Source of the DNA: CAYZPW01 sp964480475
GTDB taxonomy: Bacteria > B130-G9
Assembly (NCBI GenBank): GCA_964480475.1
Contig: CAYZPW010000002.1
Location: 3,969-67,968, forward strand
Direction of reading: 5' to 3'
Length of the DNA stretch: 64,000 bases
The notes below the pieces were generated by a model. That model was given only the letters and a program-made list of their open reading frames with translations. It was not told the DNA's origin and did not search any database. This document shows positions 24,738-32,913 of the stretch, piece by piece. Positions within the stretch are counted from its first letter, which is position 1, and each line of letters opens with the position of its first letter. The position numbers and the translations under genes are program-made.

Positions 24738-25229
24738 CTAGACTCCTTGTTCATTCCCATCGTTAGGCTGCTCAGAAGGTATCTGAAGAGGAAACTGCGT
24801 TGTCTCCTTCGGCGAGGACAGCACAATCGTCGTCTTCGTCTGCCTCACCCCGGGTATGCTGTTGATGCTGTGGAACAAGAGATGCTCGAATGTCTCAATG
24901 TTCTTGGTCCGAACTTTCAATAGCAGGCTGAAATCCCCTGTTACATGATGGCACTCCTGAACCTCCGAGACCGCGTCCAGTTTCTCGAGAAGCTCCTCCT
25001 CGAACCTCGGATGTTCGATGAAGACGAACACGTATGCCGTGATCCCAACCCCCAGGGCGCGTGCGTCAAGCACAGCGGTGTAAGACTTCACAACTCCGCT
25101 CTTTTCGAGTCGCTTGAGCCTCTCGGAGATCGATGCAGGCGACAAGCCGACGCTGCGCGCAAGCTCCACCTGTGCGATTTTGCAGTCCTTTTGAAGCATC
25201 GAGAGAATCTGAATGTCTATGCTGTCCAA
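24738..25229 (-). CDS. Lrp/AsnC-family regulator
   Basis: A 163-residue regulator. The N-terminal helix-turn-helix is DSIDIQILSMLQKDCKIAQ followed by GLSPASISERLKRLE. The RAM effector domain carries VFVFIEHP, VQECHHVTGDFSLLLKV and IPGVRQTKTTIVLS. RAM domains bind amino acids and assemble octamers. Placed 4 bases upstream of lat and read in the same direction, it is probably a lysine-responsive local regulator that also controls itself. About 20 extra polar residues follow the usual end. Confidence 0.9.
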   Translation of the reverse strand: MDSIDIQILSMLQKDCKIAQVELARSVGLSPASISERLKRLEKSGVVKSYTAVLDARALGVGITAYVFVFIEHPRFEEELLEKLDAVSEVQECHHVTGDFSLLLKVRTKNIETFEHLLFHSINSIPGVRQTKTTIVLSSPKETTQFPLQIPSEQPNDGNEQGV

Positions 25230-25589
25230 AGGAACACCTCAATTGAATGATATTAGGCCAAAAGGCTCTCTCACAGAATAATATAAGACAAATCCGCCAC
25301 AAGTCAAGATAATTCTCGACAAAAGCCCTCGTGATTGGAACGAAACCAAACCGGCAGTTGGCGATAAGCCGGGCCGACAACGGATGAGCCACTCCCTCAA
25401 ATGGCGCAGCTAGCGTCAGCAATTGCCCGGAGGCACGAGGCTCTCGAGAGTTTAAGGTCTTCTCTAATTCAGGCCAAGGCTTTCCCTGGGACGTTGGTTC
25501 TCGCCTTTATGCGTTGGACTTCTTCGCTGGTGCTGCACGGCCGAAGATGTGCGCGGAAGGCCGACAGTTAGATAATCCGGTTTTTCAGC
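25230..25589. other. Intergenic, no gene recognised
   Basis: 360 bases upstream of the lrp start. It should hold the lrp-lat promoter on the minus strand. AT-richer sequence lies at about 25240-25320. Open frames here lack codon bias and ribosome sites, so none is called. Confidence 0.5.
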
Positions 25590-25619
25590 TTGACAAGGCC
25601 TTAGCTTGTCAAATATGAT
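25590..25619 (+). promoter_or_regulatory. Sigma-70-like promoter overlapped by a palindrome
   Basis: TTGACA (25590-25595), 18 bases, then TATGAT (25614-25619): a near-consensus -35/-10 pair. Between and over the -35 is an exact inverted repeat, TTGACAAG (25590-25597) and CTTGTCAA (25605-25612) with a 7-base spacer. That position would let a dimeric repressor block RNA polymerase. The predicted start is near 25625, at the first base of the candidate RNA's closing stem. Confidence 0.65.
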
Positions 25620-25623
25620 GTGC

Positions 25624-25843
25624 TAGCGAGTGAATGCCTGAAAGGCAATGTTGCCGCGCTAATAGCGCGCGGCTGACCCGGGAGGGGTTGCGATGGGTGT
25701 ATTCGCTTCACACGGCAGTCCTCAGTCTGCTGACGACCGGCGGTTCCACGCCGCCTCGGCTAAGCTGTATAAAGTGCGGGGGGCGGGCAGCCTAATCCGA
25801 GAGTCGACGAACAAGTTACCACGGCGGTTCGCTATCTTTTTAT
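25624..25843 (+). ncRNA. Candidate structured noncoding RNA, about 215 nt
   Basis: It begins just after the promoter at 25590. The ends pair: TAGCGA (25624-25629) with TCGCTA (25829-25834), followed by TCTTTTTAT. Inside are several GC-rich hairpins: TGCCT-GAA-AGGCA (25635-25647), GCCGCGC/GCGCGGC (25653-25673), GTC-TCAG/CTGA-GAC (25718-25737) and GGCGG/CCGCC (25739-25755). GAGTGAAT can also pair with ATTCGCTT. There is no open frame with a ribosome site. I could not match it to 6S, tmRNA, RNase P, SRP or a riboswitch I know. It may be a free small RNA or a long 5' leader of the gene at 26120. Confidence 0.5.
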
Positions 25844-25850
25844 GTTTCCG

Positions 25851-25940
25851 CTACTACTCTGCGAAGTAGCGATACTTCTACTACTCTGCGAAGTAGCGAT
25901 ACTTCGCTACGAAGCACGAGGCTACGAAGCACGAGCCGTG
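25851..25940 (+). repeat. Tandem hairpin repeats downstream of the candidate RNA
   Basis: A 27-base unit occurs twice without change (25851-25877 and 25878-25904), followed by a 15-base unit twice (GCTACGAAGCACGAG at 25906-25920 and 25921-25935). Each 27-base unit contains CTACT...AGTAG and the continuing GAAGTA-GCGA-TACTTC, two hairpins that share the GAAGTAG strand and so exclude each other. A GCACG-AGC-CGTGC hairpin closes the array. The remaining bases to 26106 hold nothing else recognisable. Confidence 0.75.
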
Positions 25941-26119
25941 CTCTTCCTGCTGTGTACGCGGGAAGAGGGCTCGCGGCAGAATCAGACCACGAGGCCCTCC
26001 TATGATCCCCGCGCGCCATCCGAAGATGGCATCAAGGATAAGACAAATGTCTCGTATCGATAAGTAAATGACAAGGACATCCGCGGAGCTTCGAAGTTCT
26101 GCGTGTAGGAGGAATTGAA

Positions 26120-26476
26120 TTGAAAACGTCAAGAATAGCTCTTGTTATTGCAGCCCTGGTACTAGGTGTGGTGCTGTTTGCCCTGGCGGATGACTACCTC
26201 CATAGCGGATATGTGACGCCCACGTGGGGCACGACCTACCACCTGTTCACCTACTACGTCTTTTGGTCGGGTCCGATGGAGCCTCCGACTGCTTACGTGT
26301 ACATCGACGATTTGGGAGCGGTCATGATGGACTACCTGCAAGTGATCGATGGAGTCCACATATATAGATACGAGACCACTCTTCCAAGCGGAGTCCACCA
26401 CTACTGTTTCTCGGATGACATAGGAGGCGAAGACCCCAACGGAGGTTTCAAAATTGTGGGGCCCCACGTAGAATAG
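26120..26476 (+). CDS. Small exported protein of unknown function
   Basis: A 118-residue protein starting at TTG 26120, supported by a strong AGGAGGA box (26107-26113) 6 bases upstream. Residues 4-23 form a signal peptide (ALVIAALVLGVVLFALA, cleavage likely after ALA). The mature domain of about 95 residues is rich in Tyr, Asp and beta-forming residues (YYVFWSGPMEPPTAYVYIDD ... HYCFSDD), resembling a small beta-sandwich carbohydrate- or surface-binding domain. No family recognised. It is read toward the beta-propeller gene 113 bases away, with a strong hairpin between, and may be expressed with the leader RNA at 25624. Confidence 0.7.
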   Translation: MKTSRIALVIAALVLGVVLFALADDYLHSGYVTPTWGTTYHLFTYYVFWSGPMEPPTAYVYIDDLGAVMMDYLQVIDGVHIYRYETTLPSGVHHYCFSDDIGGEDPNGGFKIVGPHVE

Positions 26477-26529
26477 GACAGGGTAAGGAGAGTACGGGGA
26501 ACAAGTAACCGAGTGTAAGTAAACCCAAA

Positions 26530-26566
26530 GGCCGGCTCAGGCCCATAGCTTGGGCTTGAGCCGGCC
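26530..26566 (+). repeat. Long GC hairpin between two exported-protein genes
   Basis: GGCCGGCTCA (26530-26539) pairs with TGAGCCGGCC (26557-26566). The inner GCCCA/TGGGC extends the stem past one mismatch to a loop around TAGCT. There is no T run, so it is more likely a processing or attenuation hairpin than an intrinsic terminator. It ends 24 bases before the next ATG, close to its AAAGGAGA ribosome site. Confidence 0.7.
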
Positions 26567-26589
26567 CACTAACGAAAGGAGATATTTGG

Positions 26590-28629
26590 ATGAACTCGAG
26601 AAGATTGCTTCAGAACTTGACTGTTGTGGTTGCTCTTCTGTTTATCGGCTTGCCGGCTCAGGGCGGGGAGCAGGCCAGCTGGCCGATGTTTCAATACGAT
26701 CCGGCGCATTCTGGCCTCGCGCCTGTCGTGAGCCCGGAGCTGCTGACCTTGCGCTGGAAGGCGGGGTGCGGGATCATACCGAACAGTCATTTAGTGATAG
26801 GTCCCGAGGAGACCGTTTGGGTCGTAGGTTTAGGGCGGGTTACTGCCATTACGAGGGATGGCGACATAAAGACTGGCTTCGTTATTCCTGTTCAGGATTT
26901 TGGGAGCTTTGCCCGCGCTGGCTCGTTTGCAGTCGGTGAGGGCGGTAGACTCATCGGCCTAGCGATCAAAACCACAGGCGGAGCGGATAGGCCGGCCGTG
27001 CTTTTCGCAGCTTCTGCGGAGGGCGAGCTTGAGTGGGCGGTCGAGCTGGACGGCGACGCCGGGGGCGGCTCTCTGCTGACATTAGGCGCCGACGGCGCGA
27101 TCTACGTTGGCCTGGGCGCCATACAACTTCCCGACCGAAACAGGCTCTGTGCAGTCTCTCAGGACGGCCAGCCACTGTGGTCCTACACGCCGCCTGAGCC
27201 TGTAACAACGATCCCGGCCGTGGACCCGGAGGGGAGCGTCTATTTCGGATGCAACGACGGCATTCTGTATTGCGTGGATTCGGATGGTTTAAGATGGTCA
27301 TTTGACGAGATCGAAAGCAGATTCGGAGTGTCGTCAACCCCCACTATCGATGAGGCGGGAAACATCTACTACTTCGCCAACAAGTCAGGGCTCGTTGTAT
27401 TGAACCCGGATGGGACGCTCAAGAATCACTATCCCCTAGCCGGGTATTCCTGGACGAGCCCTCTTCTGCTTCCGGGCGGTTCGGTAGGTTTTCTCTGCTC
27501 AGACCCGGACCCGACCCCCAACACGTTGTTTACGCGCCTGGGGCCGGAGAGCGAGCTGGAGTGGACAGCGCAGCTTTCTGGCCCCACCTTGCTGTGCAGC
27601 CCGGCGGCTGATGCTGCCGGCAACGTTTTCGTCTCGGGTTTCTATGGCGTCTGGCCGGCGTCTTTCTCTTACCTGGCGAGACTTTCGCCGCAAGGGAGCC
27701 TGGCTACCATCTGCACGACCGCCGAGAGCGCATTCAGTGAGGTCTCGGGGCCGTGCATCGGTGAAGACGGGACGGTTTACGTCTATCTTGCCGACGCGCT
27801 TCACGCATTTGGAGAGCAGGGCCAGCTGCTTGGCTTGGGGATTTCGACCCGGTGGGCCGGCTACCATCCGGAGTTGGGTTCGATTCAATCGGCCTCCATC
27901 CGTTTGATGAATCCCGGCCCCGAAGTGGACGCTGACTGCTACGTGGCATACCGAAAGGCGGGAAGCGACGAGCTGTTCTTCTACCCGTTTTGGTCCACGC
28001 ACCCGGGCAACTCTGCGCTTCAGTTCAGGCCTATCCCAGCAGGCGCCATATTCGATGAGATCGAACTCGCCCACATCTGTCTGCGTGGTCTTGAGCCTGG
28101 CCAATACGAATGGCTTGCGGGGCTCTTCGAGCCGGGCACATTCCAGCCTATCTCACAGGTGGCCTTTTGCAGCTTTATCGTCTATGGCGCCCCCACGAGC
28201 CGCCCTAGAAAGCCGTCGGATTGCCTCAGCGATATAGCGCCTCAAAAGCTACTGCAAGGGACGCCCCCGACGGTTGCGGTCTGGACGAATAAAGAGACGT
28301 ATGCCGCGGGCGAGGTGCTTGACCTCTCGCTGAGCCTCGAGAACGAGGGCATGGGGATGTTCTTGGACCTCTATATAGCGGCAACCTTATACGATGATCC
28401 GAGCGGGACGTTTTTCTTCTTCCCGACATGGGCGACCGATCCGAGTTTCACGAACATCTCGTTTCTGCCGCTTGCTCATGGCGGCTCGCTGCCTGACTTA
28501 ACGATCATGCACCTTCCGCTTCCGGGAGCACTTCCGAGGGGAGGCTACACGTTCCTGGCAGCGTTCTTCCACGCCGGCACGTTTGAGCTCGCGAGCGAGA
28601 TCGCCGAGGCGAGGTGGACGCTGATGTAG
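26590..28629 (+). CDS. Secreted PQQ-like beta-propeller protein with two C-terminal sandwich repeats
   Basis: A 679-residue exported protein. The signal peptide is residues 1-25 (VVVALLFIGLPAQG). It is followed by WPMFQYDPAHSGLAP, the usual opening of PQQ-like (BamB-type) propellers. Repeated blade units run to about residue 430 (AVDPEGSVYFGCNDGILY, TIDEAGNIYYFANKSGLVVL, AADAAGNVFVSG, CIGEDGTVYVYLADALH). Two related beta-sandwich repeats follow (about 440-545 and 570-679), each with FFYPFW/FFFFPTW and a G-x-Y-x-W/F-L-A motif near the end. Probably a periplasmic or surface binding or scaffold protein, with no enzyme signature. The stop codon TAG lies inside a GTAGGGGCG repeat word. Confidence 0.8.
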   Translation: MNSRRLLQNLTVVVALLFIGLPAQGGEQASWPMFQYDPAHSGLAPVVSPELLTLRWKAGCGIIPNSHLVIGPEETVWVVGLGRVTAITRDGDIKTGFVIPVQDFGSFARAGSFAVGEGGRLIGLAIKTTGGADRPAVLFAASAEGELEWAVELDGDAGGGSLLTLGADGAIYVGLGAIQLPDRNRLCAVSQDGQPLWSYTPPEPVTTIPAVDPEGSVYFGCNDGILYCVDSDGLRWSFDEIESRFGVSSTPTIDEAGNIYYFANKSGLVVLNPDGTLKNHYPLAGYSWTSPLLLPGGSVGFLCSDPDPTPNTLFTRLGPESELEWTAQLSGPTLLCSPAADAAGNVFVSGFYGVWPASFSYLARLSPQGSLATICTTAESAFSEVSGPCIGEDGTVYVYLADALHAFGEQGQLLGLGISTRWAGYHPELGSIQSASIRLMNPGPEVDADCYVAYRKAGSDELFFYPFWSTHPGNSALQFRPIPAGAIFDEIELAHICLRGLEPGQYEWLAGLFEPGTFQPISQVAFCSFIVYGAPTSRPRKPSDCLSDIAPQKLLQGTPPTVAVWTNKETYAAGEVLDLSLSLENEGMGMFLDLYIAATLYDDPSGTFFFFPTWATDPSFTNISFLPLAHGGSLPDLTIMHLPLPGALPRGGYTFLAAFFHAGTFELASEIAEARWTLM

Positions 28630-28785
28630 GGGCGCTGCTCGTTGCACCCTTGATGATTGGGCACAGGGCGGGGCAAGGAGTCTGGGTCATAGGTCGAGGG
28701 ATGCGTTTCTGTAGGGGCGGACCCCCGCGTCCGCCCTCTGCGATTCAATTGGATAGGGCAGGCGCGGTGGCCTGCCGCTACGGGA
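28626..28785 (+). repeat. GTAGGGGCGG double-hairpin repeat, locus 1
   Basis: After a first GTAGGGGCG word at 28626, a leader GGAGTCTGGGTCATAGGTCG (28678 region) precedes the hairpin GTAGGGGCGGAC...GTCCGCCCT (28711-28737). A facing arm ends GCCTGCCGCTACGG near 28785. The same plan is seen near 39097, 59571 and 61448. Confidence 0.65.
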
Positions 28786-28809
28786 CGCATGACGGTATAG
28801 GAATGCGGG

Positions 28810-30255
28810 TTAGGTGCGGATCGAGGACTCTTGCCAACGCTTGATGCGGCGCTGTGCCCTCCTGACAAAGGACGCCGGGTGGGTGATGTGGCGCCTGAGG
28901 CGATTGCCGAGGCTGACGTAGCGTGTATTTGCCCTTCTGAGGCCTGCCTCAAGGTCCTCCTGGGTGAGCGACTCCGTCCTGACGACCGCGACCTTGCAGC
29001 CATCGTATTCCGAGAAGTCCTTGGAGACCAAAAAGCCCCTTCTCTCAACCTCCTTATAGAACTCCGTGCCCGGCCAGGGGGTCGCGATCGAGAATTGCAG
29101 CGAATCGGGATCGAGCGATAGAGCGAGATCGATCGTCTTGTTCATCGTCTCCATCGTCTCGCCGGGAAGCCCGAACATGAACGTAAGGTGAACCCAGATG
29201 CCCAGCTTCTTGGTGAGGCGCACCATCTCGTTGACTTTCTTGAGGTCGAGCGCCTTGCCGCAGCGGTTGAGTATCTCTTGCGAGGCGGACTCGACGCCGT
29301 ATTTGAGGCCACGCAGCCCGGCGCCTTTGAGGGCGGTGAGTAGCTCAGCGTCCATGGTGTCGGCCCTGGCCATGACCGCCCAAGGGACCTCGAGGCCGCG
29401 CCGGTCGATCTCGGAGCACATCTTGAGGATTCTTTGTTTGCCGATGTTGAACGTGTCGTCGTCGAAGAAGACGGACTTGAAGCCCTGCTCGCAGACGAGA
29501 TACTCCATCTCATCGACCACTGCGATGGGGTCTCTTTCTCGATACGTCCTGTTTCCGTACATTATCTGCGGCCAGGCGCAATAGACACACCCGTACGGGC
29601 AGCCGCGTGAGGCCCACATCTGGACACTCGGCATGGGTATCTGGCCCGGGGTATCGCAATAGACCCCCATCGGCAAGAAATGCCTCGCCGGCCAGGGCAG
29701 CTCGTCTATGTTCTCAATGAGCGGCCTGTCGCCTGTGAAGACCACGCCCTCGTCGGACCGGTAAAGGACCCCTGCGATTTCGTCCAATGGCTGACCAGAC
29801 TGAAGCGCGCCAACAAGATCGCGCAGCGTGTATTCGTATTCGCCCTTCATGACCAAATCCACGCAGTCGTGTCGCTCAAGAAAGCTGGGCTCGAACATGT
29901 AGGTGTGGAGACCGCAGAACACGACCTTGGCCTCGGGGCAGACCTCGCGCACATTTCTGGCGCAGGTGAGATCGACGTCTATTGATATCGTGGAGACCTC
30001 GAGGACCACTACATCCGGGCCGAATTCGCGCATCCGGCCGAAGAACTCATCGTCGGTCATCTTCTCGGCGATGCCATCGACCAGCAGGACCTCGACGTCA
30101 TCTTGGCGCTTTAGCACCGCGGCCGCATAAGCCAGGAAGAACGGGAAGGGCATGTATTTGCTGCTGTTAGGCTGGAAATGCGGCCACCTTGAGCCGGCTC
30201 GAACGCCGTAGAAGCCCTCCTTATACCAGGGCGAGTTGCCGAGAAAAACCCTCAA
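28810..30255 (-). CDS. B12-binding-domain radical SAM enzyme, paralogue 1
   Basis: A 481-residue protein. An N-terminal cobalamin-binding Rossmann-like domain (about 1-155) starts MRVFLGNSPWYKEGFYGVRAG; it has no classical DxHxxG, as is common in this group. The radical SAM barrel carries SRGCPYGCVYCAW (CxxxCxxC cluster motif, about residues 216-228). The C-terminal region of about 100 residues is basic and helical. Family members methylate or rearrange unreactive carbons in lipids, hopanoids, antibiotics or cofactors; the substrate here is unknown. The next gene upstream (30336-31829) is a close paralogue, so an operon of two related steps is likely. Confidence 0.85.
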   Translation of the reverse strand: MRVFLGNSPWYKEGFYGVRAGSRWPHFQPNSSKYMPFPFFLAYAAAVLKRQDDVEVLLVDGIAEKMTDDEFFGRMREFGPDVVVLEVSTISIDVDLTCARNVREVCPEAKVVFCGLHTYMFEPSFLERHDCVDLVMKGEYEYTLRDLVGALQSGQPLDEIAGVLYRSDEGVVFTGDRPLIENIDELPWPARHFLPMGVYCDTPGQIPMPSVQMWASRGCPYGCVYCAWPQIMYGNRTYRERDPIAVVDEMEYLVCEQGFKSVFFDDDTFNIGKQRILKMCSEIDRRGLEVPWAVMARADTMDAELLTALKGAGLRGLKYGVESASQEILNRCGKALDLKKVNEMVRLTKKLGIWVHLTFMFGLPGETMETMNKTIDLALSLDPDSLQFSIATPWPGTEFYKEVERRGFLVSKDFSEYDGCKVAVVRTESLTQEDLEAGLRRANTRYVSLGNRLRRHITHPASFVRRAQRRIKRWQESSIRT

Positions 30256-30271
30256 CTAGCGCCTCCTATTC

Positions 30272-30332
30272 GGAAGGATGAAGGCGGAAGGATGAAGGAT
30301 GAAGGCGCTCTAATGAATGACTCATCCTTCAT
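30272..30332. repeat. GGAAGGATGAA repeats and inverted repeat between the radical SAM genes
   Basis: GGAAGGATGAAGG-type words repeat three times (30272-30306). ATGAAGGATGA (30292-30302) is an exact inverted repeat of TCATCCTTCAT (30322-30332), giving an 11-pair stem in the 80-base spacer between the paralogues. It could regulate the downstream gene or stabilise the upstream transcript. Confidence 0.6.
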
Positions 30333-30335
30333 AAT

Positions 30336-31829
30336 TCAGCCTTCCAGAGCGGCACTCGCAGCGGCCCTTGCCTCTTTGGCTCTCCTAATTCGGCGGCGCA
30401 GCTTCTTGTAAGCGAGACGCGGATTTGCCACATGCCTCTTGAGGCGATTGCCGAACTTGACGGACTGCTCCCTTCGCTGACAGACGTGCTCGTCCCAGAG
30501 CCGGTTGGCCTTCCTCAAAGCCGCCTCGAGGTCCTCCTTCTCAAGCGTGTCGGTCTTTATGACGGCGACGTTGTATCCATCATACTCAGCGAAGTTGCGG
30601 GACAGGAGATGTCCGTCCCTTTCGACCTGCTTGAAGAACTTACTGCCCGGCCACGGCGTCACGATAGAGAACTGAAGCGAGTCGGGGCTGAGCGAGAGCG
30701 CCAGGTCGATCGTCTTGTCCATCGTCTCCTTTGTCTCGCCGTGCAGGCCGAACATGAAGGTCAGGTGCACCCAGATGCCCATTCTCTTAGTCAGATGCAC
30801 CATTTCCTTGACCTTCTCAAGATCGAGCGCCTTGCCGGAGCGGTCAACTATCTCCTGGGTCGCATTCTCGACGCCAAACTTCAGCGCCTCGAGCCCGGCC
30901 TTTTCGAGGGCCTTGAGCGTCTCCTCGTCCATCGTGTCGGCCCTGGCCATGATCGCCCACGGAACCTTGAGGCGCCTCGAGGTGATCTCGGAGCATATCT
31001 TGAGCATTCGTTCCTTGCCGATGTTGAACGTGTCGTCGTCGAAATAGACAGATTTGAAGCCCTGCTTGCTGACGAGGTGCTGCATCTCATCGACGACATG
31101 GACGGGATTCCGGGTGCGGTATCTTCTGCTGCCATACATTATCTGCGGCCATGCGCAATAGACGCAGCCATAAGGGCAGCCGCGTGAGGCCCACATCTGG
31201 ACGCTCGGTCTGGGTATCTCGCCTGGGGTGTCGCAGTATTTTTCCATCGGCAAGAAATGCCTCGCTGGCCAGGGAAGCTCGTCGATGTTCTCGATGAGCG
31301 GCCTGTCGCCCGTGAAGACCACCTTGCCGTTCGAGCGGAATAGGATACCGGCCACTCTTTCCAGCGACGCTTTGCTGCTCAGCGCGGAGACGAGATCGCG
31401 CAGCGTGTATTCGTACTCGCCCTTGATGACGAAATCCACGTCATTGCACAGCTTCAGGAACGCGGGGTCAAACATCTCGGTGTGGACGCCGCAGAAGACG
31501 ATCTTTGCTTGGGGACAGGCATTGCGGACGCTCTTTGCGCAGAAAAGATCAACGTCTATCGATATGGTCGAGACCTCTAGCACGATAACGTCAGGCTCAA
31601 ATCCGCTCGCCCGCCTCAGGAACTCGTCATCGTCGATGCCCTCGGCTATCCCGTCAACCAGTAGAACGTCGTGCTTCTGCTGCTCGAGCACGGCCGCCGC
31701 ATACGCCAGGAAAAACGGGAACGGCATGTAGTCGGTATCGCACCTCTCGAAGTGCGGCCACCTCGAGCCAGCCCGGACGCCGTAGAAGCCCTCCTTTCGC
31801 CATGGTGAGTTGCCCAGAAAAACCCTCAA
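30336..31829 (-). CDS. B12-binding-domain radical SAM enzyme, paralogue 2
   Basis: A 497-residue close paralogue of 28810-30255, sharing the start MRVFLGNSPW, the loop ENIDELPWPARHFLPM and the cluster motif SRGCPYGCVYCAW. The catalytic domains align almost throughout. The C-terminus differs, with an extra helical stretch (about 425-450) and a basic Ala-rich end (RRIRRAKEARAAASA). The pair probably arose by tandem duplication and then specialised. It is read with the downstream paralogue; the metallohydrolase gene lies just upstream (12 bases), making a likely three-gene operon. Substrate unknown. Confidence 0.85.
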   Translation of the reverse strand: MRVFLGNSPWRKEGFYGVRAGSRWPHFERCDTDYMPFPFFLAYAAAVLEQQKHDVLLVDGIAEGIDDDEFLRRASGFEPDVIVLEVSTISIDVDLFCAKSVRNACPQAKIVFCGVHTEMFDPAFLKLCNDVDFVIKGEYEYTLRDLVSALSSKASLERVAGILFRSNGKVVFTGDRPLIENIDELPWPARHFLPMEKYCDTPGEIPRPSVQMWASRGCPYGCVYCAWPQIMYGSRRYRTRNPVHVVDEMQHLVSKQGFKSVYFDDDTFNIGKERMLKICSEITSRRLKVPWAIMARADTMDEETLKALEKAGLEALKFGVENATQEIVDRSGKALDLEKVKEMVHLTKRMGIWVHLTFMFGLHGETKETMDKTIDLALSLSPDSLQFSIVTPWPGSKFFKQVERDGHLLSRNFAEYDGYNVAVIKTDTLEKEDLEAALRKANRLWDEHVCQRREQSVKFGNRLKRHVANPRLAYKKLRRRIRRAKEARAAASAALEG

Positions 31830-31841
31830 TTCAAACTCCTC

Positions 31842-32660
31842 TTACTCCGAATCATCCTCATGCTGCCGTCCGTCTTCAGACTCGCCACAGACGAACTCCT
31901 GCAAGTCTCTCGCCGCAACCGTTGGGCCCCCGAACTCACGCGAGGCCTGGGCCACGCAGTCGCTGGCGTCCGGGCTCGCGTCGGCGAAGTGCGCAAGGAT
32001 CAATCTCTTGACGCCAGCCCGCCGGGCCACGATACCCGCTTCGCTGGCGGTTGAATGCCCGAATAACAAGCGGTCGTCAGCGCTCTGGGTGCAGAATGTG
32101 CTGTCGTGCAGCAAGTCATCCGCGCCCAAAGCCAAACGGACCACGCTATCGCACGGCACCGTATCTGAAGAATACACAAGTGTCGCACCGGTCTTCTGTT
32201 CTACGAACTTCACGGCTAAAGTCTCCGGTCCGTGTTCTACGGGACTCGTCAAAATCTGCACAATGCGGCTGCTGAAAAGCAAGCGGTTTTCCTCAAGCGG
32301 AACCGGGGCCAGCGCCGCCAACGTTGACAATTGTGACTTGTCCCAGAAGGCCGAGAGTAGGCTCGAGGCCACCTCAACGGCTTGGGGTGGCGCGAAGATT
32401 GGCAGTGGCAGGCGCTTGCTGGCCCTGATCTTCAGGGCGTGGAGCAGAGATGGGAGCCCGTAGATGTGGTCAGGATGCTGGTGGGTAATGATGACCCCAG
32501 AAAGGTCGCTGAAGTCACAGCCCACTTTGAGCAGCTTATGAACGGGGCTCCCGCTGCAATCCACCAGGTATTGCTCGTGCCCGGCCTTGACCAGCAGCGA
32601 CAGGTTGTCTCTGTCTCGTGTGGCCACGGCGGCGGAGGTCCCGAGTGTCCAAAATCTCAT
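31842..32660 (-). CDS. RNase Z-like metallo-beta-lactamase-fold hydrolase
   Basis: A 272-residue protein. MRFWTLGTSAAVATRDRDN opens like RNase Z/ElaC proteins. The metal motif THQHPDHIYGLPSL gives HxHxDH. A later Asp lies in VYSSDTVPCDSV and a His in ILAHFADASP. It is shorter than true RNase Z (about 305) and the exosite arm for tRNA is not evident, so a general MBL-fold hydrolase or phosphodiesterase is an alternative. The acidic tail (SEDGRQHEDDSE) is disordered. It sits 12 bases upstream of the radical SAM pair and may process their product or be unrelated. Confidence 0.8.
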   Translation of the reverse strand: MRFWTLGTSAAVATRDRDNLSLLVKAGHEQYLVDCSGSPVHKLLKVGCDFSDLSGVIITHQHPDHIYGLPSLLHALKIRASKRLPLPIFAPPQAVEVASSLLSAFWDKSQLSTLAALAPVPLEENRLLFSSRIVQILTSPVEHGPETLAVKFVEQKTGATLVYSSDTVPCDSVVRLALGADDLLHDSTFCTQSADDRLLFGHSTASEAGIVARRAGVKRLILAHFADASPDASDCVAQASREFGGPTVAARDLQEFVCGESEDGRQHEDDSE

Positions 32661-32844
32661 AGCACTCCCTTATAGAATTATGCTTGCCCGTTTTAAGACT
32701 CGCCTTCTGCGTGTTCGACGTAAGAATGCGGCACAAAGGGATCGGCCAGTGTGCGCAGGCCACCCAGCACGCCTAGTTCACGCATCGATGCCGCACCCAG
32801 TGAGACCGTGCTGGCATCCATCTGAGTATTGCGCGCCGGTTCCC

Positions 32845-32875
32845 AAGACAAAGAGGCGCCCCGGGCGGGCGCCTC
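32845..32875 (-). terminator. Intrinsic terminator of the 32914-34110 gene
   Basis: On the minus strand a GAGGCGCCC...GGGCGCCTC stem (32853-32875) is followed by TTTGTCTT. It lies 39 bases past the stop of the winged-helix/membrane gene, in the expected position. The rest of 32661-32913 shows no gene. Confidence 0.65.
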
Positions 32876-32913
32876 ACGGCTTTACGCTGTAATTGATGAC
32901 GGTCAGGAGGTTG

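Noticed and set aside
25690..25745. Fluoride-riboswitch-like words (GCGATGG...TTCGC, CTGACGAC)
   Set aside because: The first stem-loop is similar, but the conserved downstream pseudoknot and the CCTAC end are missing, and no fluoride exporter follows.
25624..25843. Known housekeeping RNAs (6S, tmRNA, RNase P, SRP) for the structured region
   Set aside because: No tag reading frame, no GGAAGGAAGC-like SRP loop, no GAGGAAAGTCC core and no rod with a central bubble could be found.
25851..25935. CRISPR array
   Set aside because: Repeats are directly adjacent with no spacers, only two copies each, and no cas genes.
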